Shown piece after piece: positions 56,161 through 64,000 of a DNA stretch of 64,000 bases. A program made the position numbers and the translations under genes. Below the pieces are notes generated by a model, which was not told the origin of the DNA, ran no database searches, and saw only the letters and a list, made by a program, of their open reading frames with translations. Source of the stretch: Cryptomeria japonica (taxonomy: Eukaryota; Streptophyta; Pinopsida; Cupressales; Cupressaceae); assembly GCF_030272615.1 (NCBI RefSeq), contig NC_081406.1:475622900-475686899 (forward strand), read 5' to 3'. Numbering within the stretch: position 1 is the first letter of the stretch; every line of letters begins with the position of its first letter.

Positions 56161-57438
56161 CTCTTGATTCTAAACAGGTTGTGTTTAGCAGCATGGGTGA
56201 TAGTTGCAACTATGGCCTGATCTTCCTCCCCCAGTCTCATCCGTTTGCTAGGTGGCTCTTCCTCATCCTCATATGGTGAGGCTTCTATTCTGTGGGCCCA
56301 GCCTTGACATTTATGGCTCCTTCCTTCATAGGGTTTTAGGCATGTGAAACAAAGTCCGTTCTTTTTAAGCTCCTCCAAGGCCAAACACATATGTCCTTTT
56401 TCTCTCTTTCCCTTGCAATAGGTGCAAGACCTTACAATCCCATCTTGATTGTGTTTACTGTCCTTGGGTGGAGGTTTGGAGGAGTTGCCAAAGGGCTTGG
56501 TCTTGTCCTTGGGTGAGCTTTCTATAAATTTCATAGCTTTCTGTATAGCCTCATCTAATGTTTGGGGTTCATGGGCGCTTACTGTGCTTTTAATTGATCC
56601 CCTCAGGCCTTCTTTGAATAGGTAAGTAAGCCTTTCTTGTGTTAGACCTGGTACCATCATTGCTAATTTCTAGAATTCTGTGGCATAGTTTTCAATAGGC
56701 CCCTACTGCCTTAGTTGGGTGAGCTCTCAAAAGTACCACTCAGGATTCTTTTGGTCAAATCTTTTTATGAGCTTTTGGGTGAACTCCTCATATGTGTTTA
56801 TAAGTTGATGTCCTTGAGTGATTAGGCCATGGTGCCACCACTCATGGGCAACTCCGGATAGGTGAAGTATAGCAAATTTAATGGCATTGGATTGAGTCAA
56901 GGGCTAAGGGATAAATAGGTATCCAATTTTTGGACCCATGATCTAGCCGATACCTTTCCTTCCCCATCATAGTTGGGGCTAGTCACCTTACTGAGCTTGT
57001 TTTGAAGCTCTTTGTGGGTTGGAGGATGTTTTTCGTTACGGCCAATTGTCTTTAGTTTGGCACCACAATAGTCTTTGAAGGTTACAAGATCTCGTAGTTC
57101 GGGATCCAACCTGCGGTAGTCTGCAAGGATTTGGTCTACATTTCCCATGGGTCTGTCATGGTTATCATCACTTATTGGTGCTTCCTTAGGTAGGATGAAC
57201 GTCGAGTGGGCCTTGAGCTGGTATCCTTTGACGGGGTGGGGTGGTGGTTTTCAGAATGATTGGATTGGGCTTCTTTGGTGTTATGGTTGCTTATGTTTTG
57301 GAGGGCTTGAAGGACTAGTTGGTTATTCCTCTCATTTTGTTCAATGAAGGCCTGCATGGTTCTTTCAGTTTCTTCCCTCAGTGCTTGAGCGGTTTGCTCC
57401 ATGAAGACCCTAAGTTCATTACTAGCTTGTACAGTCAT
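56161..57438 (-). pseudogene. Element 3 Gag
   Basis: It starts at M (57438) with a Gln/Glu-rich helical N-terminus, shifts frame near 57160, and continues with the Gag core (R-S-W-V-Q-K-L-D-T-Y and a degraded H-E-W-W-H-H-G near 56835). It ends with a Cys-rich region, C-T-Y-C and then L-C-F-T-C-L-K-P-Y-E-G-R-S-H-K-C. Three or more stops lie between 56660 and 56900. The order Gag-protease-RT with no extra ORF is the standard chromovirus layout. Confidence 0.8.
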
Positions 57439-57517
57439 GTTGTTGGCTCCTTTTTTTCTCTCTCTTTCTAAGGCCCCTACGGGATCTTTGGCTTTGTTGC
57501 ACCATAGGGTGGCAGGA

Positions 57518-57535
57518 AGGAGGCTCTAATACCAC
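57518..57535 (-). other. Element 3 primer-binding site, initiator-Met-tRNA type
   Basis: Read on the minus strand, TGGTATTAGAGCC follows the LTR end after a few bases. Plant retroelements commonly use TGGTATCAGAGCC, complementary to the 3' end of initiator tRNA-Met; one base differs here. Confidence 0.75.
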
Positions 57536-58706
57536 TGTAATGAACCTTTGTTGTACCTGCCTCGCCTTCCTGATAATTAGGGCCTGATCTATCCACCGAA
57601 GGTTGGATTTAGGACCACAAAAGAAAATTACGGTTTCCTGCAACATTTAGATATTTTATTTTATATGTCAACAGTAATATTAGATCAATGGCATAATTAT
57701 TGCAGCACAAAATACATACACGACCCATTCCAAATTTTGAGGATTTTCCAGGTTGGTTGGGCTACCCATCCAGACCCATCCCGTCTCTTAGGGCTAATAG
57801 GGCCACCTGAGGATGGGCCCAGCATACCCCTGACTTGCACTCATTATCTTGAATTTACTAACAAACAGAGGATATGAGGAAGATAACAAATGCATACAGA
57901 AAACATAGATTAATGACTATATTACTTGGTTAACATTTATCCATTATATATAAATTTGTAGGGATTAATTCATTATATTTGTGCCTAGTTGCAGAAACAT
58001 GACTATCATTAATTAGTATTTCTTTTCTTTACTTATTAGTTGTGTCTGAGAATGAATGAATTATTTTTATTCTTCTATCTGTCACTAAAGTGTATTTTAA
58101 TGCAACATACTAAACCTGATATTGCAGGTTACCTATCTAGTGTGAAGATTAAGTTCATTTTACCCTTTTGTACATTACAGATGTGCTTAGTTCATTTGGT
58201 AAGACATTTTTAGGCATGGAACCGATTTAGCAATTAATCTGGGTCACTAGTTAAATTATATTAATTACTATTATATGATGAATGAAAGCAGATTTAATAC
58301 AACTTGCACAAAGACATACTTCAACATTTCGACATTTAAGCGGATTGGCCTGGGGACGTACCAACCTGCTGGTGATGGGAAGGAATGCTTACTAGGCGCT
58401 GCTTCTTCATCGCTAGGAAGAACCAGCGACTAGACCTTTTACATCGTTTGCTGACTGATGTGTTCCCAAGGCAGTCCTCATTGTTGTCTAGGCATCATAA
58501 ATTATGAAAACTGAAATAAATATTATTACTGAGTAATGAAGTTACCTCTTGGTTGCTTCTCCTTGCCCTTCTCTCCTTGTCACCTTCTCTCTCGTGTTTC
58601 CTTGGGGTGCAGGTTTACACCTCTTTGAAACCACGCGATTCCCCTTGAAACATGGCGTCTATTCCGGAGGTGGCTTGGGAATGGATGCCTCCTTTCATTA
58701 CTCCCA
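57536..58706 (-). repeat. Element 3, 5' LTR (complete)
   Basis: 1171 bp. On the minus strand it starts TGGGAGTAATGAAAGGAGGC and ends TTCATTACA. The outer end is fixed by CTAG at 58707-58710, matching CTAG at 47800-47803. The host RNase H codons are also in phase across this site. Confidence 0.82.
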
Positions 58707-58710
58707 CTAG

Positions 58711-58836
58711 TTAAGATAAAACGTATTTTAAGCGGTAAAAATAATTTATGTATTGAAAATATATATATTTATGTACATGTATTGTTTAATGTTTCTAATC
58801 ATTGCCTGCTGTCTACACGAGAAAATGACACCTAGT
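58711..58836. other. Small insertion of about 120 bp in the host RNase H
   Basis: Between the element 3 target site and the point where RNase H coding resumes there are about 120 AT-rich bases. CTAGT occurs at both borders (58707-58711 and 58832-58836). It could be a very small insertion or a duplication at a repaired break. Confidence 0.35.
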
Positions 58837-58990
58837 GGGAGGTATGTAATTGTTAAGACCGATCACAATAGTTCAAAATACTTCCTAAATCAGAAGGACC
58901 TTAATGATAGACAACAAAAATGGGTGAGCAGACTTCGAACCTATGATTTTGATATTTTACATGTCATGGGGTAGAAAAATCAAATGTTAA
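58837..58990 (+). pseudogene. Old chromovirus RNase H, right part
   Basis: The frame reads V-K-T-D-H-N-S-S-K-Y-F-L-N-Q-K and R-Q-Q-K-W-V-S-R-L, then I-L-H-V-M-G, the C-terminal half of a chromovirus RNase H including the catalytic D-H-N-S Asp. It continues the piece ending at 47803, placing element 3 inside RNase H. Confidence 0.8.
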
Positions 58991-59747
58991 GATTAATAGC
59001 CTCATTTTAGAGCTGAGTATAACTAAGGATTGTTTGAAGAATGCTCAAATGGTTCTTGAAGAAGAAAAAAATCAGCTTGAGGCTAAACAGTTCAGAGAAC
59101 AAGAAATTGAAGAAAGGACCATGGAGATCAAACAGGTAATTAATAACTTAATTGCATTCATGAAAAGTTTGAACTATTACATTGCCCCAAGAAATTATGA
59201 AAAGGAAGTTTGGATCAGCAGGTGGATTGGTTTGAGTTTGGGGATGAGGATGATCTTCATTTAGCTGATAACCCATTGTTTGACATGGCCGTTGATATGT
59301 GATTTGATAATCCAATCTTTGAATCGGATGCTAGAGCACTTTCTGATTTCAGTGATGAGGTTGGTGACAATCATAGGATTTGGGGCTTGGGTGCAATTTT
59401 CAGCTGTGAAATGTTTCTTAGGATTGGAATTGTAGACAAAATTCCAAAGTTAGTACTGCTGTCCACTTTCAAATTAGCCTACACAGGACTCTAGTTCTTG
59501 GCATGCAGTTTAGTTGGTATGTAATCCTTGTCCAAAGATGGATTATTTCGTGGTTGGGGTTGGCTAGTAGAGATGATCTGGACATAGGATAAGACTTTTC
59601 AGCTATTTATATGCTCACATCTACTTCTTTTTCAGGAATATTTCATATTGTTAGCTGCTGCCCCAACATTACAGTGTTGAGTTTGGCAATTACAATTAAT
59701 GAGTAGATTGATTTTGAGCACATGTAGGCCTTATGACAGCTAGTTGT
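58991..59747 (+). other. Unassigned stretch with a Glu/Lys-rich open frame
   Basis: A 76-codon frame at 59034-59264 is Glu/Lys/Gln-rich and helical. Beyond it an acidic phrase (D-N-P-L-F-D-M and F-D-N-P-I-F-E-S-D near 59270-59320) shows weak internal repetition. It does not look like the integrase that should follow RNase H, and I cannot assign it. Confidence 0.25.
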
Positions 59748-60026
59748 TGTTTACCTCACTGGGTAAACAGGAAGAATACAGAAATCGAACAGCAATGCAC
59801 AATGCAAATACAAAAGAAGTACCAGAATAAGCTTGCCATTAATGTCAAAAGATGCTCATATTATAATCTGTCGTCCCCATTACCTGTCCTCCAACACCCG
59901 GAGGTGGTACAATATATGACAGCCGAAGGGGTGCGACACAACCGTCGCGACTCCAACTACCTACCCGTCGGCTAACTAACTATCAATAATTAACATTACT
60001 AAACTATACATTTTTTCCCGATAACA
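59748..60026 (-). repeat. A3 3' LTR
   Basis: 279 bp. On the minus strand it starts TGTTATCGGG and ends GAGGTAAACA, like A1 and A2. The middle (GTTAGCCGACGGGTAGGTAG, GCGACGG, CGCACCCC, ATATATT) matches the A1 LTR closely. The outer flank is GTTGT at 59743-59747; the partner lies outside the window. Confidence 0.85.
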
Positions 60027-60037
60027 TCATCCCCCCC
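60027..60037 (-). other. A3 polypurine tract
   Basis: GGGGGGGATGA on the minus strand, directly before the LTR start and identical to A1. It is preceded by TCTTTTTTT, as A1 is by TTCTTTTCTT. Confidence 0.8.
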
Positions 60038-60106
60038 AAAAAAAGAAGTCGTCTCCGACGACTAACAACAAAATGGAGACAATGCATATATACACCCAAA
60101 ACAAAG

Positions 60107-62818
60107 TCAAGGAGAGGGCTGAGGAAGCGTCCCTGAAGTCGAAGGCTGGGATGCTGGTGTTTGGGCCGCCAGGCGGGCGCGGAGGTCATAAACCTGCTGA
60201 GTGCGTGCTGCCACATCCTGCTCCGCCACCAATACCTTCTCTAAAGCCGTCTTCACCATATGCGTAGCTTCCAGCAACTCCTTCTCCTTGGTATCCGCGG
60301 ACTCTGTCATACCGACCAACTGAGTCTGTAACAAACCTCGCTCTGCAGTAACAACCTCCAACTCCTGCTGCACAAGGCTCCGCGCCCTCTGCTCCTTCGA
60401 CAGGCGGATGTCAACGGCAACCTTCTCTGCACGGGCTGTCTCAAGCTGTGCTAACAGCTGCGTCCTCTCGGCTGCCCAAGAAGCCTGCTGTCTGGCGAGA
60501 TCTCTCTCTATCTCTACACGAGCAGCCTTGCGGACCGCGGACTCATGCTGCATCTGCCGTAGTGCATAATAGGCATCCCTGTGAACCTGCTCAATCTGTC
60601 GGACAAGAGTAGTCACCCTACTCTCCACGACAGGCTGAGGCACTCTCCAAGCCTCGAGCATTGCATCTGTCTGAATAGCTGGCCACCCTTGTGACTCAAA
60701 GCATGTAACAAAAGCTGTCGAACAGCCGACCTGCATAAACTGGAGGACCTGCTCTAATTCCTCCACAACCTGCTGCAAAGCTTGTGTCTGAGCCGTTGCC
60801 ACCACTCGCCGACCCCTCGTCACCATGTCTGCTAAGTAAGCCTCAATGTCCTTCCCATCCTGCCCCGAAGGCTGGGACCCCGATATAGGTGCAGGAGGCT
60901 CGAGTGGAACCAGAACTGCTGTATCCTGCTGGCACAAAGGTGTCTCCTCTACCCTCACCTGCTCCTGGATAGCAGGGATGACTTCTCCTATCTCATGTCC
61001 TACTGGTGTCTCGCCCGATGAATCCTCCAAGTCTACCACCTCCGTCAGAGGCTCTCGCCTAGGTGAAAATACAGCAGCTCCTACTGGTGGCATCATCGTC
61101 ATCTGAAATCGCCGGGTCAGCCAACTCCCCATAGCCTCCACCGATGGATCTGTACTGAACACCTCCGGGCCTCTCTCCACCTCTACAGTGTGTCTCTCCA
61201 GAGGCTCCTCCAACAAAGAGGCAGACACAGTCACTACTGCCTCGGATCCCACAACGTCCAACCGCACCTGAGGCTCTGCGTCGACCCCCTCCCTGTGGTC
61301 CTCCTCTGCCACTACCTGCTGCGGTGATCCACACGACTCCACCATGCCTTCTGCACGTGCCTCTATGGCCGAATGCGGTCCCGCGGGTGGTGCACTAGCC
61401 TGTGGAGGTGGTACGATGGAAGGTGATGCCACCTGCTGCATGGGCCCAAGCGCAACGGGCATGCGGCCCTCCCCAAAAGCTGGAATCGACGTGCCTCCCA
61501 CTCCCGCGGATGACCTCACAAGTGTGCTAAGTGGTAGTGAGGGTGGCGCAAACAAGACTCGCTCTCCCGCGGGCTCCATCCTCTCCTCTTCTGTCGCCCT
61601 ACTGCTACTATCCTCCGCCGAATCCTCTTCCTCCGAAGCCTCTTCACTGCTGGAAGTCTCTCTTCCACTATCAGGTTCTGCCGAGGGGGTCTCTACTATC
61701 CTTTTCCGTTTCGCGGAAGAATGACCAATGTCAAGGTGTCTCCAATGCATGATAGGAGGCTCGCCATCTGCCAATGGTCTCTGTGGCTGTATCTCCAATT
61801 CTGCCTCCGGTAATACTTCTCGCGTGGCCTCCAAAAACAATCCGATGGCATAGTGAGGCATGTAAAACGTGCGATGCTCCATCATCAAGAACTCGCACAT
61901 CCGCTCTGATAACAATGTAGCCCAATCATACACAACGCCATTCAGAAGTCCATTCATCAATATGATCTGCGGGAGAGCTATGTCCGATGCCCTACCAGAC
62001 CCTATCAACCTACTCTTGATGACGTCCATTATACACCGCCAATGGCCCTCTGCAACAAAAGACCTACGCATCCCACGGCTCTTCGTGGCATCAACAATGC
62101 TCTCTAATTCTGCTGTGGTCAAGTCTCGGGATACTCGTTTAATCCAATATTCTTTTTCCTCCCGTGTCATCTTCTTAGCTTTCAATTCCACTTTCTTGCC
62201 ATGTACTCCTGGAATGCCAAACACTCTCGTAAAATCTGCAGGTTTGAAGGATACCGTGATATCTTTCCCCATATACTCAAAAGTACTCGTCCGTGAATGG
62301 CTATCAAAGGTATCAACCATGAATCGTAATGCTCCCTCATACTCACGGATGGCAAACACAGGCATTCGGACGGCCCACTCCACTTCTGCTTTCCGAAGGC
62401 TCTTCTTCACCAAATCATCATCTGGTGTATCCTGCCACCACTTCCTGCATTCGGACCCATTCAATCCCTCAAAGGTGATATGCTGTGGGGTCAATGCGTT
62501 CTTCCCTCGTGTGGTATGCTGTGGTGCCTTTCTCTTCTGCCTGGCGTGCATTGTGTTACCGGCTATGCGAACACCCGAAGGAAGAACTCGCATATCCTTA
62601 TTCCTATGGCTGCTATCCTGTAACTGTTTTTTCCAATTTCTTTTACCTGCTGACTTCATTAACTTCTTCCTGATACTTCTTGGTTTTTTGCCGATGCGAG
62701 AAAAAACAAAAACAAAAAAAAACCCCTTCGGTACTGGCTTAACTACCTCCTGGCTGCTGGGACCGTGCGGTAGCAAGGCTTGAACTCCTTCGCGACTCCA
62801 GCTTCGAACCAATAGCAC
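60107..62818 (-). CDS. A-family 3' accessory ORF (ORF3), 903 codons, intact
   Basis: An uninterrupted 903-codon frame lies between pol and the 3' LTR, in the element's sense direction. Residues about 1-50 come partly from an A/T-run, so translation may start at M54 or M90. Residues 44-105 are strongly basic. A globular region at 110-340 has a cluster of aromatic residues and the motif W-x2-L-L-S-E-x-M-C-E-x-L (W299) with T-F-Y-M-x2-Y (317-323). Residues 385-413 are Ser/Glu-rich, 425-660 Pro- and Val-rich, and 730-885 a coiled coil. No signal peptide or convincing membrane segment is seen, so an envelope role is not supported. A decayed homologue is in A1. The function is unknown; a nuclear, multimerising accessory protein would fit. 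Confidence 0.75.
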   Translation of the reverse strand: MLLVRSWSREGVQALLPHGPSSQEVVKPVPKGFFFVFVFSRIGKKPRSIRKKLMKSAGKRNWKKQLQDSSHRNKDMRVLPSGVRIAGNTMHARQKRKAPQHTTRGKNALTPQHITFEGLNGSECRKWWQDTPDDDLVKKSLRKAEVEWAVRMPVFAIREYEGALRFMVDTFDSHSRTSTFEYMGKDITVSFKPADFTRVFGIPGVHGKKVELKAKKMTREEKEYWIKRVSRDLTTAELESIVDATKSRGMRRSFVAEGHWRCIMDVIKSRLIGSGRASDIALPQIILMNGLLNGVVYDWATLLSERMCEFLMMEHRTFYMPHYAIGLFLEATREVLPEAELEIQPQRPLADGEPPIMHWRHLDIGHSSAKRKRIVETPSAEPDSGRETSSSEEASEEEDSAEDSSSRATEEERMEPAGERVLFAPPSLPLSTLVRSSAGVGGTSIPAFGEGRMPVALGPMQQVASPSIVPPPQASAPPAGPHSAIEARAEGMVESCGSPQQVVAEEDHREGVDAEPQVRLDVVGSEAVVTVSASLLEEPLERHTVEVERGPEVFSTDPSVEAMGSWLTRRFQMTMMPPVGAAVFSPRREPLTEVVDLEDSSGETPVGHEIGEVIPAIQEQVRVEETPLCQQDTAVLVPLEPPAPISGSQPSGQDGKDIEAYLADMVTRGRRVVATAQTQALQQVVEELEQVLQFMQVGCSTAFVTCFESQGWPAIQTDAMLEAWRVPQPVVESRVTTLVRQIEQVHRDAYYALRQMQHESAVRKAARVEIERDLARQQASWAAERTQLLAQLETARAEKVAVDIRLSKEQRARSLVQQELEVVTAERGLLQTQLVGMTESADTKEKELLEATHMVKTALEKVLVAEQDVAARTQQVYDLRARLAAQTPASQPSTSGTLPQPSP

Positions 62819-63344
62819 CGAGAACCGACAACTAGAGTTTAGTCGTCACAGCGAGCCCTTAGTTGAAGGTTACCCGGCTAATGAAAGCATGCTCGCCCTT
62901 ATATCTTAGTGGCTTCTAGTTGGATGGATGGAAGGTAGTCCAGTAACGAGGTTCCTCTCCGGCGAACGCCCTTCAAATAGTAGGGGTGTCACCCCTCACT
63001 GCCTGCCGGTTTGTTCATAGTCTCAACAGGAGCCTGCTTTGACCGCACGGTGCAATGCCTGGTCCGCACGATGCAACGAAGACTCGTTTTATTTTTATTT
63101 ATTTATTTATTTTTTCGGCCTTCGGTGGTGTTCCTTCCCTGTGTCGTGTGGTGCTTTATCTTTTCGTGGCTTCGGTGGCTTCTTCTATCCCCGGCGGTAT
63201 CTCCTTGTTTCCCTTCGGCGGTTAAACTTGCGGCGTTTTGTGCTTGCGCGGCGTGGCGTGGGCTTCTTCTCTCCTCCGCGGCGTTTCCTTCGTTCATGGT
63301 TTATAGCTTGGGCGGCCCTTTTATTCACGCGGGCCTTCGGTGAG
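62819..63344 (-). other. A3 spacer between pol remnant and ORF3
   Basis: GC-richer than its surroundings, with phrases such as GCACGGTGCAATGCCTGGTC and CGCACGATGCAACG near 63043-63075. The long plus-strand frame from 63039 and the minus-strand frame from 63940 run through it without recognisable domains. It probably belongs to the element's untranslated region. Confidence 0.4.
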
Positions 63345-63498
63345 TTCCACCGCACGGTGGTCCCACTGTCGGTGGTTCCACCGCACGGTGGCTTCCACCG
63401 TCGGTGGTGCCACCTTCGGTGGTTCCACCGCACGGTGGTGCCATCGTCGGTGGTGCCACCGCACGGTGGTCCCACCTGCGTGTCCACCGTACGGTGGT
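63345..63498. repeat. CCACCG/CGGTGG near-palindrome array in A3
   Basis: About nine copies of CCACCGCACGGTGG, CCACCGTCGGTGG, or close variants such as the perfect palindrome CCACCGTACGGTGG near 63484. The position, between integrase and ORF3, and the motif match the A1 array at 34849-35008. It is followed by T- and TA-rich low-complexity sequence (63505-63625). Confidence 0.85.
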
Positions 63499-63625
63499 CA
63501 TTTCCTTTTTTTTTTTCAATTTTTCTTTTATATATACTTTTTTTTTTTTTTTTTCCAAATTTTCGTATATATATATATATTTTTTCCATTTTATATCTAT
63601 ATATATTTTTTTTCAAATTTTCAAA

Positions 63626-64000
63626 TTTTAAAGGCCCCACAAAATCAAGCCCCCAACGTTCGAATAACTCTTGTGCCGCTGAAGGGTTCGATGGCATGAA
63701 GTCTCGTTTTAGTGGTTTTCCGGCCCTCTGGCATGTATCACAGCTTCCGACCCATTCTCTGGTGTCGTTGTGTAGCGTCGGCCACCATAGTCCGGCTAAC
63801 AGTACTTTCCTGGCCGTCGTGTCCGGCCCCATATGACCTCCTGCGGGTCCTTTGTGTGCTTCCTTCAAAATCCCCGGTATCTCCTTCCTCCACGCATCGG
63901 CGGAGTACTTGATCTGTCCCCATTTTGTAAAGGAGTCCATTGATCAGTTGGAACGTTCGGCTCCTTAGGACCAATTTGCGTCGTTCCCCCGGTGGCATGT
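63626..64000 (-). pseudogene. A3 integrase, N-terminal part
   Basis: Minus-strand frames give R-S-R-T-F-Q-L-I-N-G-L-L-Y-K-M, then after a frameshift H-K-G-P-A-G-G-H and C-D-T-C (the intact HHCC zinc-binding region), then G-L-D-F-V-G with the first catalytic Asp. Just beyond (about 63630) coding changes to low-complexity sequence. The rest of the integrase core and its C-terminal end are therefore missing here. RT would lie right of the window. Confidence 0.8.

Larger units (their letters stand above)
47804..58706 (-). mobile_element. Element 3: minus-strand chromovirus with nested A2
   Basis: The LTR copies at 47804-48888 and 57536-58706 bracket it, with CTAG at 47800-47803 and 58707-58710 as target duplication (four bases match). 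Reading from 58706 leftward: 5' LTR, initiator-Met-tRNA type primer site, Gag, protease and reverse transcriptase. RNase H, integrase and the PPT are absent. They were removed with the 3' half of A2 by one deletion at about 54805. The aligned LTR parts differ at roughly 35-40 of about 1075 positions. Confidence 0.85.

Noticed and set aside
62690-62730. Hydrophobic stretch (F-F-F-V-F-V-F) near the start of the 903-codon ORF as a signal peptide or membrane segment
   Set aside because: It is encoded by an A/T-run and lies upstream of likely internal start codons (M54, M90); no other hydrophobic segment supports an envelope-like protein.
61869-62783. 304-codon open frame on the plus strand opposite the A3 3' ORF
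   Set aside because: It lies wholly antisense to the 903-codon frame, has no recognisable domain, and is the kind of shadow frame expected opposite a long coding region.

Overview
The window looks like intergenic repeat DNA from a seed plant with a very large genome, most probably a conifer or other gymnosperm. This is inference from the dense nesting of plant-type Ty3/gypsy elements (chromodomain integrase tails, an initiator-Met-tRNA type primer site) and long AT-rich LTRs. I found no intact host gene, no tRNA or rRNA gene and no CRISPR array. Almost everything assignable is LTR retrotransposon, solo LTR, or DNA inserted into them. All domain and homology statements come from reading the sequence by eye.

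Layout, left to right. Bases 1-27 are the 3' end of a chromovirus, followed by its LTR (28 to about 1909). A second PPT/LTR start lies at 4193. A possible hAT-like element (4558-7160, 8-bp flanking repeat GATATTAT) contains a solo LTR (5421-7007, TSD CCTTA). A minus-strand chromodomain tail (about 8712-8850) abuts LTR-like repeat B1 (8946-12401), which is followed by a fragment of a gene-like ORF, here called ORF X. A solo LTR with TSD GTTTA occupies 13883-15450. A longer ORF X copy runs on the minus strand from 25536 to 18899. It is split by two solo LTRs (21606-23874 and 19703-21137), and its reading frame is collinear once they and their target duplications are discounted.

Degraded chromovirus pieces fill 26.7-30.6 kb. 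One of them, a gag-protease, is interrupted by element A1 (30578-36797; 320-bp LTRs, TSD TGAGT). Repeat B4 follows (37092-39671), then three LTRs nested in one another (F at 41395, E 41943-46697, D 43089-46484). From 47.4 to 59.0 kb, an old chromovirus RT/RNase H region is split by a minus-strand chromovirus (element 3, 47804-58706). Element 3 was itself invaded by element A2 (48889 to about 54805), and a deletion later fused A2 integrase to element 3 reverse transcriptase. Element A3 (minus strand, 59748 past the window end) fills the right side.

The most interesting material is the A family (A1, A2, A3). It has short LTRs with a shared promoter module and an Asp-tRNA-like primer site. A 122-codon leader ORF has the same length in A1 and A2. 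The Gag carries four CCHC knuckles. A region of CCACCG/CGGTGG near-palindromes lies downstream of pol, followed by an extra 3' ORF that is open for 903 codons in A3. That 3' protein shares a spaced motif and a globular-plus-coiled-coil layout with the otherwise unrelated-looking ORF X, suggesting one family of retroelement-borne accessory proteins.
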